From NCBI GenBank assembly GCA_036365145.1, contig JAEOAD010000034.1, forward strand, positions 22,310,001-22,374,000: 64,000 bases of DNA, given 5' to 3'. Position numbers and translations under genes: made by a program. The notes beneath the pieces were generated by a model. It saw only the letters and a program-made list of their open reading frames with translations, was not told where the DNA came from and searched no databases. The DNA comes from Orientallactaga sibirica (Eukaryota; Chordata; Mammalia; Rodentia; Dipodidae). This document shows positions 1-10,405 of this stretch, piece after piece. Every line of letters begins with the position of its first letter. Position 1 is the stretch's first letter.

Positions 1-596
1 ACTTATTAGGGACGACTCTAGTCTCCGGCTGCACAGTTGAGCGAAGAAGAGGGAATGGCTCCCTCTACATTAGCATCTGTAGCCGATTAAAAGGCTGTCG
101 CCTGCCACCCCAGTTACTGACAAAGATCCCAATTATGCAGCAATGAAATATACATACGTGATCCAGGAGGCTTTATGCATTTTTAATTTTTTTCAAAGGA
201 AAACGTTCAGAGAAAACTCTAATTAGAGATTTTTATTTCTTTAAGGGGAAAATGATGTGTGGTTGCAAGAAGGATTATCTGGGGTTATCGTTGGGCCATT
301 GCAAATTTTTCCAGTCCCAGGTCTCCAATCCAGAGGCAGGATGGAGCTGCCTGGTTCCTCTGGAAATAGGTTTTCAGTGCTGAGGATTCCAGGGCTCAGA
401 ATCTCAGAGTTGGGGGAATGGAGCTGGATGCAGCCACCTCCTGCCCCAAACATTCATTGCGTCTTCTCTTTTCTCTGTTCCCTCATTTCTGTCTAGGTCC
501 GTCAGGTCATGATCATTGTGATGGCAGCTGTTGCTGGGACTCACAAAACTGCAGCAAGCTCTGGGATCAGAAAGAGACTCTGGCTTAAGTAAAAAC
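1..596. other. Single-copy stretch, no gene seen
   Basis: No repeat or exon is recognised. The first 240 bases are AT-rich and of moderate complexity, with a homeodomain-type TAATTAGA core near 222 and little simple sequence, so they could be a conserved non-coding element. That is an impression only. Short open frames on both strands here show no family resemblance. Confidence 0.5.
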
Positions 597-606
597 GCAT
601 AGAAGA

Positions 607-816
607 GGGCTGGAGAGATGGCTTAGCTGTTAAGGCATTTGCCTGTGAAGCCAAAGGATCCCAGTTCGATTCTCCAGGACCCACATAAGCCAGATGCACA
701 AGGAGCACATGCATCTGGAGTTTGTTGGCAGTGGCTAGAGGCCCTGGTGTGCCCGTTATCCTGTCTGCCTCTCTTCTATCTCTCTCTCTGCTTGCAAATA
801 AATAAATTTTTAAAAT
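607..816 (+). mobile_element. B2-like tRNA-derived SINE
   Basis: This is a complete copy of the dominant SINE family in the window. The tRNA-related head has a pol III A box (tggcttagctg, about 618-628) and a B box (agttcgattct, about 663-673). It is followed by the family landmarks 'gccagatgcacaagg' and 'ctggagttt.ttggcagtgg', a CT-rich stretch and an AAATAAATAAA tail. A perfect 11-bp target-site duplication (gcatagaagag) lies at 597-607 and 817-827, the hallmark of L1-mediated insertion. The 196-codon open frame starting at 639 runs through this SINE and is not a gene. Confidence 0.93.
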
Positions 817-827
817 GCATAGAAGAG

Positions 828-1640
828 CAATGGAGGGGGCACTTGATGTTCCCTTTGGCCACCACAGGCAACAGCAGCCCACCACGGGAGGTACCGCATG
901 GGCACATACAACGCACACACACACATACTACCACATTACAAACACAAGCAAAAAAATCCAAAAATCAGAGTTCCAAGGAGTCAGGTCCCCTGATAGAAGC
1001 TACACAGCTGCTGGACACACGAGACGAGCTGGATTCAAATCCAAGCAAACTTACTCCAGGGCCCTGCCTACTCTCCCTTGCTGTGCACATGCACAGAGTA
1101 CAGAATGACAGCTTTGAGGGGTTTGGAGAGAGGCAACTTGCCCACTCCACAGAGAGGAAGCAGAGGCCCCAGAAGGAAGTGAGACCTGCTACTCTCTCTT
1201 GGTCCAGCCAGCTGGGTCTGACACGGTAAGTCTCTGACACTTGCCTGCTGGGATCCTGTGCACAGCTTGCTGAAGGATAGGCCCTTGAGGAGTCTCCTTC
1301 CCTGAGACCCGGGCTCTTCCTTGACATGTGCTGTGTGGCTGGCTTCCAGGTCACCTCTGGAAGCTTCCTGGGATCCTCTGACAGTGCCCTGTGTGCAGAA
1401 GCCCTCACAACCACCATGTCCCCCTCTCTGATGTCTCTGGAACTTATTGAGAGCCTCTCACTGAAATCAGTTTGTGCCATTGATGGACCAGCCCTTACCG
1501 ATTATGTCCTTTATCTCCCATTGGTCCTTTAGACATGCAAAATGGCCTGGAAGCCTAGCGCCTCTCTCTGTGCCTGTCCTGCCCCCGTGTTAACTGGCTG
1601 TGCCCTTTCAGGCCAGGCAAAGCACAAGTGAATGGATCTC
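828..1640. other. Single-copy stretch with faint MIR traces
   Basis: No gene is seen. A short CA-rich run sits at about 908-930. Around 1,005-1,060 and 1,125-1,165 there are MIR-like words in reverse orientation (cacagctg, ggattcaaatcc, caacttgcccact), too weak to delimit. A 171-codon reverse open frame at 965-1,480 has biased low-complexity composition and no recognisable domain. Confidence 0.4.
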
Positions 1641-1770
1641 TGGGGTCAGACTGCATATCTAGCTTGGCCCTTCTGTCAGCCAGAACCCTTAAGTAATTCC
1701 TGGACCTCCCTAGGCCTCAGTTTCCCTATCTGGAAAGGGAGGTGATAACAAACTACACACTGCCTAGGTC
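1640..1770 (+). repeat. MIR SINE remnant
   Basis: The stretch contains the MIR core words in order: a gtaattcctggacct segment, then ctcaggcctcagtttccctatctgg-like sequence, then a 'ggtgataacaaac' segment matching the MIR 'ggataataata' part. MIR is an ancient mammal-wide tRNA-derived SINE. It is diverged and lacks clear target-site duplications. Confidence 0.75.
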
Positions 1771-3785
1771 TGAAGTTTAAAAAAAGCGATTTATTAAGAA
1801 CACATGTTGAACTCTCGGCATTAGCACGTGTGAGGATCACCATGACACATTTACTGGCAGAGCCACACGAAGCCATCCTTTCATAGGTTAGCACTGGTCA
1901 TCTGCCAGCAATTTAGCATTTTTCCAACCTAATGGCTGCCCGGCACTCACAGTGCATGGATGATCTGAGTTGGGTGCATGTTCACGGATGTGACTCCCAG
2001 GAACAGCAGGCCCACAGCTAGCAGAGAGCAGAGAAGGAATTCAAATCCAGGCCTGCCTGGTCCTCAGCCTCTCAGAATGGCAGATGGCCATTGCTAGTCT
2101 GAGCCACATCCCAACCCCAAATCCAGCTCTCCCTCCACTGCACCTTGTTCTTACAGCCGAAGGAGGCAGACAGCCTATGGGTAGAGTGACTTCCATGAAG
2201 TCACTAGGCTGCTAAAATCCACCTTCCTCCTGAGTGGCCTGCCAACCCAGAGGGGCTGCCAGGGGTCCATCATCTCTGGCCTCATCGGCCCCCTCCCGTC
2301 CAGCCCTCCGCTGGCCTCCTAATTTCCCATCCTGTGCATCCCGCCTCCTTCCTGCCTCTCCCGGGGCGGGCTTGGGCCTGGCACCACTCCAGAATGGCTT
2401 AATCAGAACAAATCCTGAGAAAGCACATGTATTATTTATTCCCGCAAAGGTTAAATAATTTGATGAATTTCTTAGGACGTTGCCAGAATGCTGATGGCCT
2501 CTTGGAAAGACACACACACACATACACACTCACACACACACAAATAAACACATACAAAACACAATTCTCTCACTCGCTCGCTCTTACCCCCTCCTCACCC
2601 AGCAGCCATTGCCACCTGTCCCGCCTTGCCTCATGCAGGAGACCAGCGGGGTAGCCCTCAGTGACACTGACCCTGAAGTCAGGAAAGACCACAAGTTTTT
2701 CTTCTCATGCACTGGAGATGACAGCTTCCACCCTGGCCTCTGGCCTGGTGCATTATCTACAGTTGGCCATGTATCTGATTCTGAAAATGCCCGCGGAAAG
2801 TCCATCGATTTACAGGCCCTCCTTTATGCAGGTTTGTTTATGAAGCTCCGGAAGCTCCCTGCACTTGGGGCCCAGCCCTTTGTCAAGGGATCAAGGGAGG
2901 GGCCTGGGGAAAAGGCTCGCTGCCGGGATATCGCTGAGCAGGCCATGGCAGATTGGCTCATCGGTACAAAGTGGGGAGGTCAGCAAGCGAGGCTTGTCGG
3001 AGGAGGAGATGGGCGTCTGCTGTCTCCACTCCCTCTTCCTCAGCATTGTGGTTACCCCTAGCGCCCACACCTTTTCTGTGCCAAGACCAGGGCTGAGTAT
3101 GTTTGTGATCTGTCCTCCAGTACCTCTCCTGCTCCCAAGGAGCTCAACACTCATATTTAAGTCTCCATTTTGAAGACAAGGAATCCCAGAAGGGATCTGA
3201 GCATATCTAAAGGGCTCCAAATATGGGGCAGAGCCAGATCTGCTGCTGCCTAAAGGATACTGGGTGTAGATTCTTTCTGCTGCTGTGTAGACCAGAGTGG
3301 GACAGAGCCGGGGCTCCCCGGCAGATGGCGAGTGTGGGGACTGGGTCTTCATGCACACCTGTGCAACAGTGGGGAAGTTACCTCAGACCTCCTGCCTCTG
3401 TTTCCTCACCTGAATGAGTAGACCATCCTTCTGGGGACAAGGTGACGTCTGGGGTGGTTCACATCCAGCTCACACCAAGATGTAACAGTGCTTGCTGACC
3501 TTTGCCCCTCAGGGTCTCTAAGAAGCAACTATACCCCACCCACTGGGATCAGGCATGGCACTTGATGAATGCTTCCCTGTCACATTGATTCATACCCGTC
3601 CTTCATCCTCAGACAACCCACGGATCACACAGGACACTGACAACAACCCAGAAAGGCTGGTAGAGACATTGCAATTTCAGAACGCCCCTGGCAAGGCAGC
3701 AAACCTGAAGGGGGGAAGGCATAGCTCAGAAGGGTTTGGGGGATACAGATGTGGCTCCAGGGTCCATTCCTCTGCTGGGGAGGTA
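1771..3785. other. Single-copy stretch with a short MIR fragment and microsatellite
   Basis: No exon is supported. About 2,000-2,080 resembles a reverse MIR (cacagctagcagagagc, aattcaaatccaggcctg). About 2,250-2,400 is GC-rich but CpG-poor, so it is not a CpG island. A CA-rich impure microsatellite lies at about 2,512-2,560, directly next to a TTATTTATTCCCGC-type AT-rich segment. About 3,360-3,420 has weak MIR wording (gaagttacctcagacctcctgcctctgtttcctcacctg). Confidence 0.45.
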
Positions 3786-3786
3786 T

Positions 3787-3888
3787 AGCATTTTACTCTC
3801 CAAGAGCCTCAGTTTCTCCACATGTAACATGAAGATAATCAAATAACCTACTTCCTAAGATGAGATCCTCCACATTACGAGTAAGATG
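3787..3888 (+). repeat. MIR SINE remnant
   Basis: The words 'gagcctcagtttctccacatgtaacatgaagataat' follow the MIR sequence 'gtgcctcagtttcctcatctgtaaaatggggataat' closely. It abuts the start of the next B4 element. Confidence 0.7.
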
Positions 3889-4102
3889 CATGGGCCAGGG
3901 AGATAGCTCAGTGGGTAAATAGGAAAACATAAGGAACTGAGTTCAGATCCCCAGTACCTACACACTGCTTGGCATGGCAATGCACACCTATAATCCCAGT
4001 GCTGGGGAGGCAGAGACAGGGAATTCCTAGGGCTCACTGCATAGTCTAACTGTATTGGTAAGCTCTATCAGTGAGAAACCTTGTCTCAAAAAATAACATG
4101 GA

Positions 4103-4257
4103 GCCAGGCATGGTGGCGCACGCCTTTAATCCCAGCACTTGGGAGGCAGAGGTAGGAAGATCGCTATGAGTTCGAGGCCACCCTGAGAATACAGAGTGAA
4201 TTCCAGGTCAGCCTGGGCTACAGTGAGACGCTACTTCGAAAAACCAAAAAAATAAAT
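4103..4257 (+). mobile_element. B1 SINE inserted in B4
   Basis: This is a 7SL-RNA-derived B1. The head 'gccaggcatggtggcgcacgcc', the body 'cagcacttgggaggcagagg' and the tail 'gagacgctacttcgaaaaacc' are followed by an A-rich end. It sits in the B4 between two copies of the target word 'taacatggag', at 4,094-4,103 and 4,265-4,274. Confidence 0.93.
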
Positions 4258-4276
4258 TAATAAGTAACATGGAGAG

Positions 4277-4471
4277 GGCTGGAGAGATGGCTTAGCAGTT
4301 AAGGTGCTTGCCTGCGAAGCCAAAGGACCCAGGGTTGATTCTCCAGGTCTCACATAAGCCAGATGCACATGGTGGCGCATGTGTCTGGAGTTTGTTTGCA
4401 GTGGCTACAGGCCTTGGCACACCCATTCTCTCTGTCTCTTTCTCTCTAATAAATAAAAATAAATTAAAAAA
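4277..4471 (+). mobile_element. B2-like SINE inserted in B4
   Basis: Same family as the copy at 607. The A box tggcttagcag is perfect. A perfect 12-bp target-site duplication (taacatggagag) lies at 4,265-4,276 and 4,472-4,483. It landed directly downstream of the B1, reusing the same target word. Confidence 0.94.
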
Positions 4472-4689
4472 TAACATGGAGAGCAATAAGAAAGACATGC
4501 AACATTGACTTCTGTCCTCCACATGCATGCTCACCCACACAAGCATGTGCACCCACATACATACAAACAGAGAGAGAGAGAAACAAGTTACACTTCTAGT
4601 GACACCAGCTAGCATGAGGAGGTCAGAGCCTAGGAATTAGCATCTCCATGAGGGAGAAGCAGTTAATCATATTAACAAAGGGGGCTCAC

Positions 4690-4880
4690 TCAGGAGCCAG
4701 ATGCCCCCGCCAGGTTTAAGCACTGGTTTTGCCTCTTGCTAGCTGAATGACCTTGAGTCTGTGCCTCAGTTTCTCATCTGGGAAAGTGAACCTTATGATG
4801 GTAGCTATCTTGAGGAGTTGTTTTAACTTAATAGCTAGAGCATTCATACAGTAGCACCTGGAATATAGTAAGAATAAGAG
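4690..4880 (+). repeat. MIR SINE
   Basis: This is a long, well-preserved MIR. It has 'ggagccagatgcc', 'tgcctcttgctagctgaatgacctt', 'gtgcctcagtttctcatctgg', a 'gatggtagctatcttgaggagttgtttt' segment and 'cagtagcacctggaatatagtaag', all in MIR order. Confidence 0.88.
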
Positions 4881-6570
4881 AGACTGGCAATGATCATTTG
4901 AGAATCAAAAACTGGGGTGCTCATTTTCAGGGGACAACTCTGTATCACTTAGGTGAACTTTTATAATTTACCAAAATTCACCCCATGTGCTGATATGAGA
5001 CAGATCATCTTCTGCGGTTAAAGCCTGTGTGCCTTCATCTTCCCTCCTTCCCCTGTCACCTTGGGCTGGGCAAGCTCTGACTGGGGCTGGGGCTGGGCTG
5101 GGGCTGGGGCTGGGGCTGGAGCATAGGCCCCTGGGCACATCCCCCATTTGCCTGGGCCTCAGTGGGAAAATTCCATGTTGTTCTCCCTTTTTAATTACTG
5201 CTTCCTTAATTGAGTCACAAGTGGTGTTTGTGTTCCCATCAAGCCCACGAGGACCTAGTTGTTTATGTGAATGACTCTCAGTGGAGTGACAGCTCTGAAA
5301 TGTGAGACACTCTGTTAGTGCGAGCCAGCCAGCAGCGCTAAGATTTCCATGTGAACGTACGGCTTGGGAGCTCCCAAAAGGGCTGGTGTTTCTTTTGCAA
5401 AGAATGAATGACATGGGACATAGAATGGAATCATAGTGTCACAGGAGCCTGGAGCTGCACAGGGTCTGCCACGTGCTGTTAGGAAACTCCTAGCAATGAT
5501 GAATTTTCTGCCCTATAAGGCAGCTCCTTCCTGGAGGAGTCCAGGGGCTGGTGGGCAAATGAAGCTTGGCTCTCCATTGTGTGGTGGAACCACATCCGCA
5601 AAGGCAGCTGGGATGGGTGACCAAGGAGGACACCGACACGGCAGGCTTTTCCTTTTTGTGCATTTTGGTCAGTAGCAGTCTAGAGGGCTTCTTGAGGACC
5701 AGGACATAGTGTCAGCATTCTGAGAGGATGATGACATTCTGAAAGGACTTTGTCCTGCAGGAATTTGTCCTGCAGCTGATGCTGGCTGCCCCTAGAGAAC
5801 AACTGGGGTGTTATCTAGCCACTGTGCAGCACCAGGTCTACTGGGGCATATTCTGCATCCTACCAGCAAGGCTTCCTGGAGGAGGGGTGGCATGAGCAGA
5901 TCCTGAAGGATAAGCCCAATGTGGAAGGACGGGGAGGAGAGGCAGAGGGTATGGCCACACCTCCTGCCCTCAGCGGGTCAAATGCAGCCCCACTATCCCT
6001 TCCTTGGCCTTCTGAAACACTGACTAGGCACAAGCCTGGGGGAAACTGTGGGAGCTTCCCACTTATTTATCTTCTTCAGTTTATGAAAGGATAATTCAGG
6101 AGACATTATTTCAATCAGACCCCCACACAGTTTGGAAATGCTAATGCTTCCTCTATTAAAAAGGTGTGGAATAATTAGGATGTTGATGAAGACCCGGAGC
6201 AAGCCATTCCCCAGCGCTGGATGCTTTTCCGTCCTCTCTGTATCCCCGAGTGACAAATTAACAAGTAACAGAACACCGGCTGCTCACACTTAGGGCTCAG
6301 TCAGCCCAAACTGCAAGCGAGGTTTGCAAGACTTACTAAGGTTTTCAAGGTCCTGCCTTGGAATGATCTGGAATGACAGGAGGAGTGTGGGGTGGGTGGT
6401 GGGGAGGACACTCCAGTCTTATCCAAGGTAGAGAAGGGGCAGGACTGGCCTGGGGACAAGGGCTATGGGGCTTCATCCTAGGGACTTGTAACGTGACCTT
6501 GGGATGCCATCACCTGTTATTTGGGGGCAGTGAAAGGATGAACAAGGTAGTACTCTAAAAATTTAAAACT
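4881..6570. other. Single-copy stretch with G-rich minisatellite
   Basis: No gene is seen. A short (GGGGCT)n array lies at about 5,080-5,120. A small direct repeat (ctttgtcctgcaggaa / tttgtcctgcag) lies at about 5,750-5,775. About 5,990-6,260 is a low-repeat segment with homeodomain-like AT motifs, and it might be conserved non-coding sequence. Confidence 0.45.
5080..5120 (+). repeat. (GGGGCT)n short tandem repeat
   Basis: About six to seven GGGGCT units, one shortened to GGGCT. The run has enough closely spaced G4 tracts to form a G-quadruplex in principle. Confidence 0.85.
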
Positions 6571-6572
6571 AA

Positions 6573-6937
6573 GACTAGCGAGACAGACAGATGTGTAAAG
6601 TGCTTGTCATACAGGCATGAAGACCCAAGTTGGATCCCCAGCACCCATATAAAAGCTGGGCATGGCAGCCTGTGCCTGTGACCCAGCAGCAGGGAGGCAG
6701 AGACCAAGCATCTCTGGAGCTTACTACCTAGCTGGACTAGCTGGATGTGTGAGCTCTAGGTCCATGAAGAGACCCTGCCTCAAAAAGGAAGACGGAGAGC
6801 AACTGAGGATGACTTTTAACATGGACCTCTGTCCTCCACACACACATGGTACGTGTAACCACACACATGCAAACACAAATGCACATGTGCATACTACACA
6901 CACATATGTGCACTGTGTGTGTGTGCATGTGTGCATG
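6573..6937 (+). mobile_element. B4 SINE with CA/TG-rich tail
   Basis: The diverged head (gtgtaaagtgcttgtcatacaggcatgaagaccc, gttggatccccagcaccc) is followed by the B1-like body and 'agaccctgcctcaaaaaggaagacggagagcaa'. The 'acatggacctctgtcctccacacacac' end runs into a CA then TG stretch to about 6,937. Confidence 0.85.
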
Positions 6938-7300
6938 TGTTGGTTTGAATGTGAATACATGACTGCCCCATAGACTCAGAGATTTTTGATCAAGCTTCTT
7001 TCTTAAGTCTCCAGCAGCCTGCTGGAGGCAGTGTGCCTTGAGGTGGAACTTTTCGTCTAGCCCTGAGGTGTCTAAAAAGCCAGTTTGAGCTCCAGCTGTT
7101 GGTTCTTGCTGGCTGTTTGGGTTTTTTTTGTTGGTGGTGGTGTTGTTTTTTCCTCTCTGTTATAGATATATGGAAGTGAACCAACTTCTTCCACCATGAT
7201 GGAACTTCCCCTGGAATCTATAGCCTGAAATAAACCCTTTCCTCCCAAAAGCTGCTTCTGGCCAGAGGTTTCTGCCAGCAATGAGAAAGTAACTGTAACA
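6938..7300 (+). mobile_element. MaLR-type solo LTR
   Basis: It begins TGTTGGTTTGAATGTGAATA and ends AAGTAACTGTAACA, the TG...CA ends and opening words typical of mammalian apparent LTR retrotransposons (ERVL-MaLR). It contains the late 'gaaataaaccctttcctcccaaaagctgcttctg' polyadenylation segment and the 'tctgccagcaatgagaaagtaact' end. No internal coding part is present. A reverse copy of the same family is at 26,610-26,925. Confidence 0.8.
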
Positions 7301-7324
7301 ATAGGTATGAACACATATATGTAA

Positions 7325-7545
7325 CTAACTTGCTTGGAACACTTAAAAGCCAGCCACTATGCCAAGGGCTTTATTTACACAAATTCATTTAAACCCTCTC
7401 TACATCTGCCCTGGGTAGCTCCCATTATTACCACCATTTTAAAGGTGAAGAGCCTGAAGCTCAGAGCATATAAGTGGCTTATAGGTGGCGGGACAGATAC
7501 TTGAACTCAGCACCTGATGATGTTTGAGAACAAGAAGGCACAGGG
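7325..7545 (-). repeat. MIR-type SINE remnant
   Basis: Reverse orientation. 'cactatgccaagggctttatttacac', 'cccattattaccaccattttaaaggtgaagagcctgaagctcagagc' and 'gacagatacttgaactcag' follow the reverse complement of MIR in order. Confidence 0.85.
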
Positions 7546-7594
7546 ACCAGTCCAGGCTCCACCAGTCCAGGCCTTTAAAAATGGTTGCTGTGTT

Positions 7595-7842
7595 GGGCTG
7601 GAGAGATGGCTTAGCGTTTAAACGCTTGCCTATGAAGCCTAAGGACCCTGGTTCGAGGCTCGATTCTCCAGGACTCACGTAAGCCAGATGCACAAGGGGG
7701 TGAATGCATCTGGAGTTCATTTGCAGTGGCTGGAGGCCCTGGCGTGCCTGTTCTCTCTCTCTCTCTCTACCTGCCTATTTCTGTATCTCTCTCTCTCTCT
7801 CTCAAATAAATAAATAAATAAATAAATAAATAAAATATTTTA
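7595..7842 (+). mobile_element. B2-like SINE
   Basis: This full copy has a duplicated B-box word (ggttcgaggctcgattctcc), two CT runs and a long (AAAT)n tail. The target-site duplication is aaaaatRgttgctgtg at 7,577-7,592 and 7,843-7,858, 15 of 16 bases identical. It is among the better-preserved copies here. Confidence 0.94.
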
Positions 7843-7864
7843 AAAAATAGTTGCTGTGGGAATT

Positions 7865-8265
7865 GTGTCATCCAAACCCTGACCCCCCCCTCCCCCAGTC
7901 ATGTGAGTGGGAAATGAAGTCTTGGAAAAAGATCAAATTCAAATGAGTTATTAGTCTGGGTACGGTCCAAGGTGACTGCTCCCTGATAAAAAGGGGGGTT
8001 GGGGACAGAGACAGACATACACGGAAAGGAGGGTAAGATGAGGACAGCCTACAATCTCAAGAATGCTTGCAGGTATGATAAACCAGGGGAAAGAAACACA
8101 TTAGATGCCTCCCAGAACCCTCCAGAAGGAACCAGTCCTGCTAATACCTTGGTTTAAGCCTCCAGAATGGGAGATGATACATTTTTGCAGTTTAAACCAC
8201 TCAGCTTGTGGCAGTTTGCTATGGCAACCCTAGGGCAATACTATAACAAGCAGAAGAGATGGGTC
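7865..8265 (+). mobile_element. MLT1/MST-type MaLR LTR remnant
   Basis: The order of words matches an old mammalian MaLR LTR: 'ggtccaaggtgactgctccctgataaaaagg', 'gggacagagacagacatacac', 'cagaaggaaccagtcctgctaataccttgg', 'agcctccagaatgggagatgat', 'agtttaaaccactcagcttgtgg' and 'gctatggcaaccctagg'. The 5' end is poorly defined. Confidence 0.8.
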
Positions 8266-8582
8266 TTGGTGGCCTATGTAATAGGGAACCATAGCAGATT
8301 TATGAGCTGGGGAATCACAGGAGACTTCTCTTTAGAAGATCACTCTCCTGGCATTTTCCACCCAGGGTCCTGGAGGGTGGAAGAGCTTCCATCACTGTGT
8401 GAGAGCTGGGTGTGTGCGAGTACCTGCTGGGAGGATGTGAGGGTGGAGGTGAGAAAGGAGAACCGCAGAGTGGCCAACAGGGAAAAGACAGGCTCCCTTT
8501 CCAGGGCTGAAGTAATAATGACATTAAGTAACTTCAGCCACTAAACCAACACTTCAGTCCCAGGGGAGACTGGACATCTGAG
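8266..8582. other. Single-copy stretch, nothing recognised
   Basis: An open frame starting in the LTR (8,167-8,544) crosses this stretch but has no recognisable domain. No repeat is identified. Confidence 0.4.
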
Positions 8583-8706
8583 TTCATGTCAGAAGAAGAG
8601 GGAGAAGAGGAGAAGAAAGAAGGGGTAAAGGAGAAGAGAAAGAAGAGGAGGAAGAGGACGAAAAGGGGAGGAGACAAGAAGAGGAGGAAGAGGAGAAGAG
8701 AACTGT
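8583..8706 (+). repeat. Polypurine GAA/GGA tract
   Basis: About 120 bases are almost purely A and G on the plus strand, built of irregular GAA, GGA and GAAG words. The lysine/glutamate-only peptide it encodes (8,586-8,700) is low complexity, not a gene. Confidence 0.9.
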
Positions 8707-9039
8707 GGCCTCTTCTCCAGCAGAAATATCAGGGTCACCCTCCTTCTATCTGGCAGGGGCCTTGTTGGGGTGCAACATTTGAATAAATACAGCATATGTG
8801 TCTTGTGCATTCAAATTTGAGTTCATTGTTCCGGACTTAATACACATTTCTATAGATTCAACTGGCTAAAAGCCTGATGGATGATCCTGTGGTCATCAGA
8901 CAGCTCTGTTCACATAGCTGTTGCACCTGGAGATTTATTGATGTTGTGGCAAAATCACTGAAGGAACAAATTCAATCCACCCATAGATCCCTATGATTAA
9001 ATTAAAAGTCACCTGTTTGCTCACAGATTCCTGTTATTT

Positions 9040-9345
9040 CCAATCGGCATGGAATAGTTTTAGCTGTGTAACAAACCACCCCAAAGTCTAATGGCTTAAA
9101 GTGATCATCATCTGCTATTGCTAGGGAGTCAGTGGGTCAAACAAGCAGTTCTGCCATCAGCCAGCTGGTGTCTGGATGGGCGCTGGTAGGCCTGGAGTGG
9201 CCCCAGGGGTGGAAGAAACGAGTTACTTGTGACTCTCCATGCAGCAGGCTAGACCAGGCTTGCTCATAGGCTTGTTCATAAGTACACCTTTCCAGCCTTG
9301 GATCCTGGCACCTTTGCCAAGGACTCACTGGCCAACTAAGTCTCA
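9040..9345. repeat. Old interspersed repeat, family not assigned
   Basis: Words such as 'ctgtgtaacaaaccaccccaaagtctaatggcttaaa' and 'gcagcaggctagaccaggcttg' recall a common ancient mammalian interspersed repeat. I cannot name the family safely or fix the strand. Confidence 0.45.
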
Positions 9346-9429
9346 CTTCTGCATGGGAGGAGAGGAAACATCACTTCCCAAATGAAAAAGTGGATGAGAA
9401 AAATTTTTGTTTTTAAAATAATATTTTTT

Positions 9430-10115
9430 AGGCTCCAGAAGGTGTCCCTACAGAGTGAGTAGGCCAGATCTCTCTGATCCACCCCCTCATCCCAGTTCCC
9501 TGGTCCTGGCAGGTTCCCCTGTTGCTGGCTTGGGGCTGCCTGGACCCTGTGGGTTTGCTATGGAAGCAGGCACCTTGATCCATCTTCCTGATTGAATGGC
9601 CCCTGGATCCCCAACTCCCCGATCCACTCTGCTCCAGAGGATGCGCATCCAGAAAGGTAGTGAGACCCCAGGAGATAAATCTCACTTCAGCCAAGCCACA
9701 GCTGAATCCACAGAGGAACTGGGAGATGAGTGCTGCTTCCATGCCGAACTTGATAATCAGTGCCAGGGTGTAGGTGACAGACCCCAATGATACTCAACAC
9801 CTACCAAAGCAGAGATCCAGAGGCTCCTAAGCGCTCATCACTGAAGAAGACTTAAAACTCACCTCCCACGGCTCAGGGAGTTTTGCAGAAGAGGGAGCAG
9901 AAAGATTGTAAGAGCCACAGGTTGAGACCCCCCAAAATAACTGACTGCTGCTCCCACAACATATAACCCACAACCCCATGGGGAATACCTGCAACCTCAC
10001 TGAGGATTGTCCCTGGAATGGGGGCAGGGACGAGGGAAAAGAGGGTACCAACACATGATGTATTCATATGAAACATGTTGTTAGTAGTAATAATAATAAA
10101 ACATTAAAAAGAAAG
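9430..10115 (+). mobile_element. Old L1 3' UTR-type fragment
   Basis: It shares ordered blocks with the 3' part of the L1 at 57.9-62.1 kb: 'acccacaaccccatggggaatacc' against 'acccacaactccatagtgaacacc', and 'cctggaatgggggcaggga' against 'cgtggaatgggggcagggg'. It also has the 'ctcacctcccacggctcagggag' and 'agagggagcagaaagattgtaagagcc' words shared with the copies at 28-43 kb. It ends in an AATAATAATAAAACATTAAAAA tail near 10,110. No ORF2 is attached. Confidence 0.7.
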
Positions 10116-10191
10116 ATTTTCTATAAATGCCAGGTAAAGATTAATTTGGTAGTAACCTTAAGTTTCTTCAACAAAAGTACTCTGAAATCTT

Positions 10192-10405
10192 CCACAACAA
10201 CAACAATAATAATAATAATAATAATTTAATTATTTATTTGAGAGAGAGAAACAGCGTATAGGTGCATCAGGGCTTCCTGTCACTGCAAACGAATCCCAGA
10301 TGCGTGTACCACTTTGTCCATCTGACTTTATATGGGTCCTGGGGAATAGAACCCAGGCCATCAGGATTTTCAAACAAGTGCCTTTATAGCAGTCATCTCT
10401 CCAAC
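10192..10405 (-). mobile_element. B2-like SINE, reverse, with (AAC/AAT)n end
   Basis: The reverse copy shows 'ttatttatttgagagagagaaacag', 'cactgcaaacgaatcccagatgcgtgtaccac' and the reversed head 'agtcatctctccaactc'. Next to its tail is an AAC/AAT trinucleotide run (10,192-10,225). Confidence 0.85.

Larger units (their letters stand above)
3893..4575 (+). mobile_element. B4 SINE, split by two later SINEs
   Basis: This is a tRNA/B1 chimeric rodent SINE. The tRNA-like head (gggagatagctcagtggg, ctgagttcagatccccag) is followed by the B1-related body (cacctataatcccagtgctggggaggcagagacaggg) and the 'gagaaaccttgtctcaaaaaataacatggag' segment. The last B4 part (gagcaataagaaagacatgcaacattgac, ctgtcctccacatgcatgc, then CA-rich sequence) resumes at about 4,484. 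A B1 at 4,103-4,255 and a B2-like SINE at 4,277-4,471 interrupt it. Confidence 0.88.

Noticed and set aside
607..680. tRNA gene
   Set aside because: The A and B boxes belong to a SINE head; no cloverleaf with a proper anticodon arm and acceptor stem, and many diverged copies exist in the window.
639..1229. 196-codon open frame, the longest in the window
   Set aside because: It begins inside a SINE, crosses its tail and a CA-rich run, and has no recognisable domain.
965..1480. 171-codon reverse open frame
   Set aside because: No domain, no splice-linked neighbour, and serine/arginine-rich composition as expected from chance in GC-moderate DNA.
2250..2400. CpG-island promoter
   Set aside because: GC-rich but with few CpG dinucleotides and no transcript-start features.
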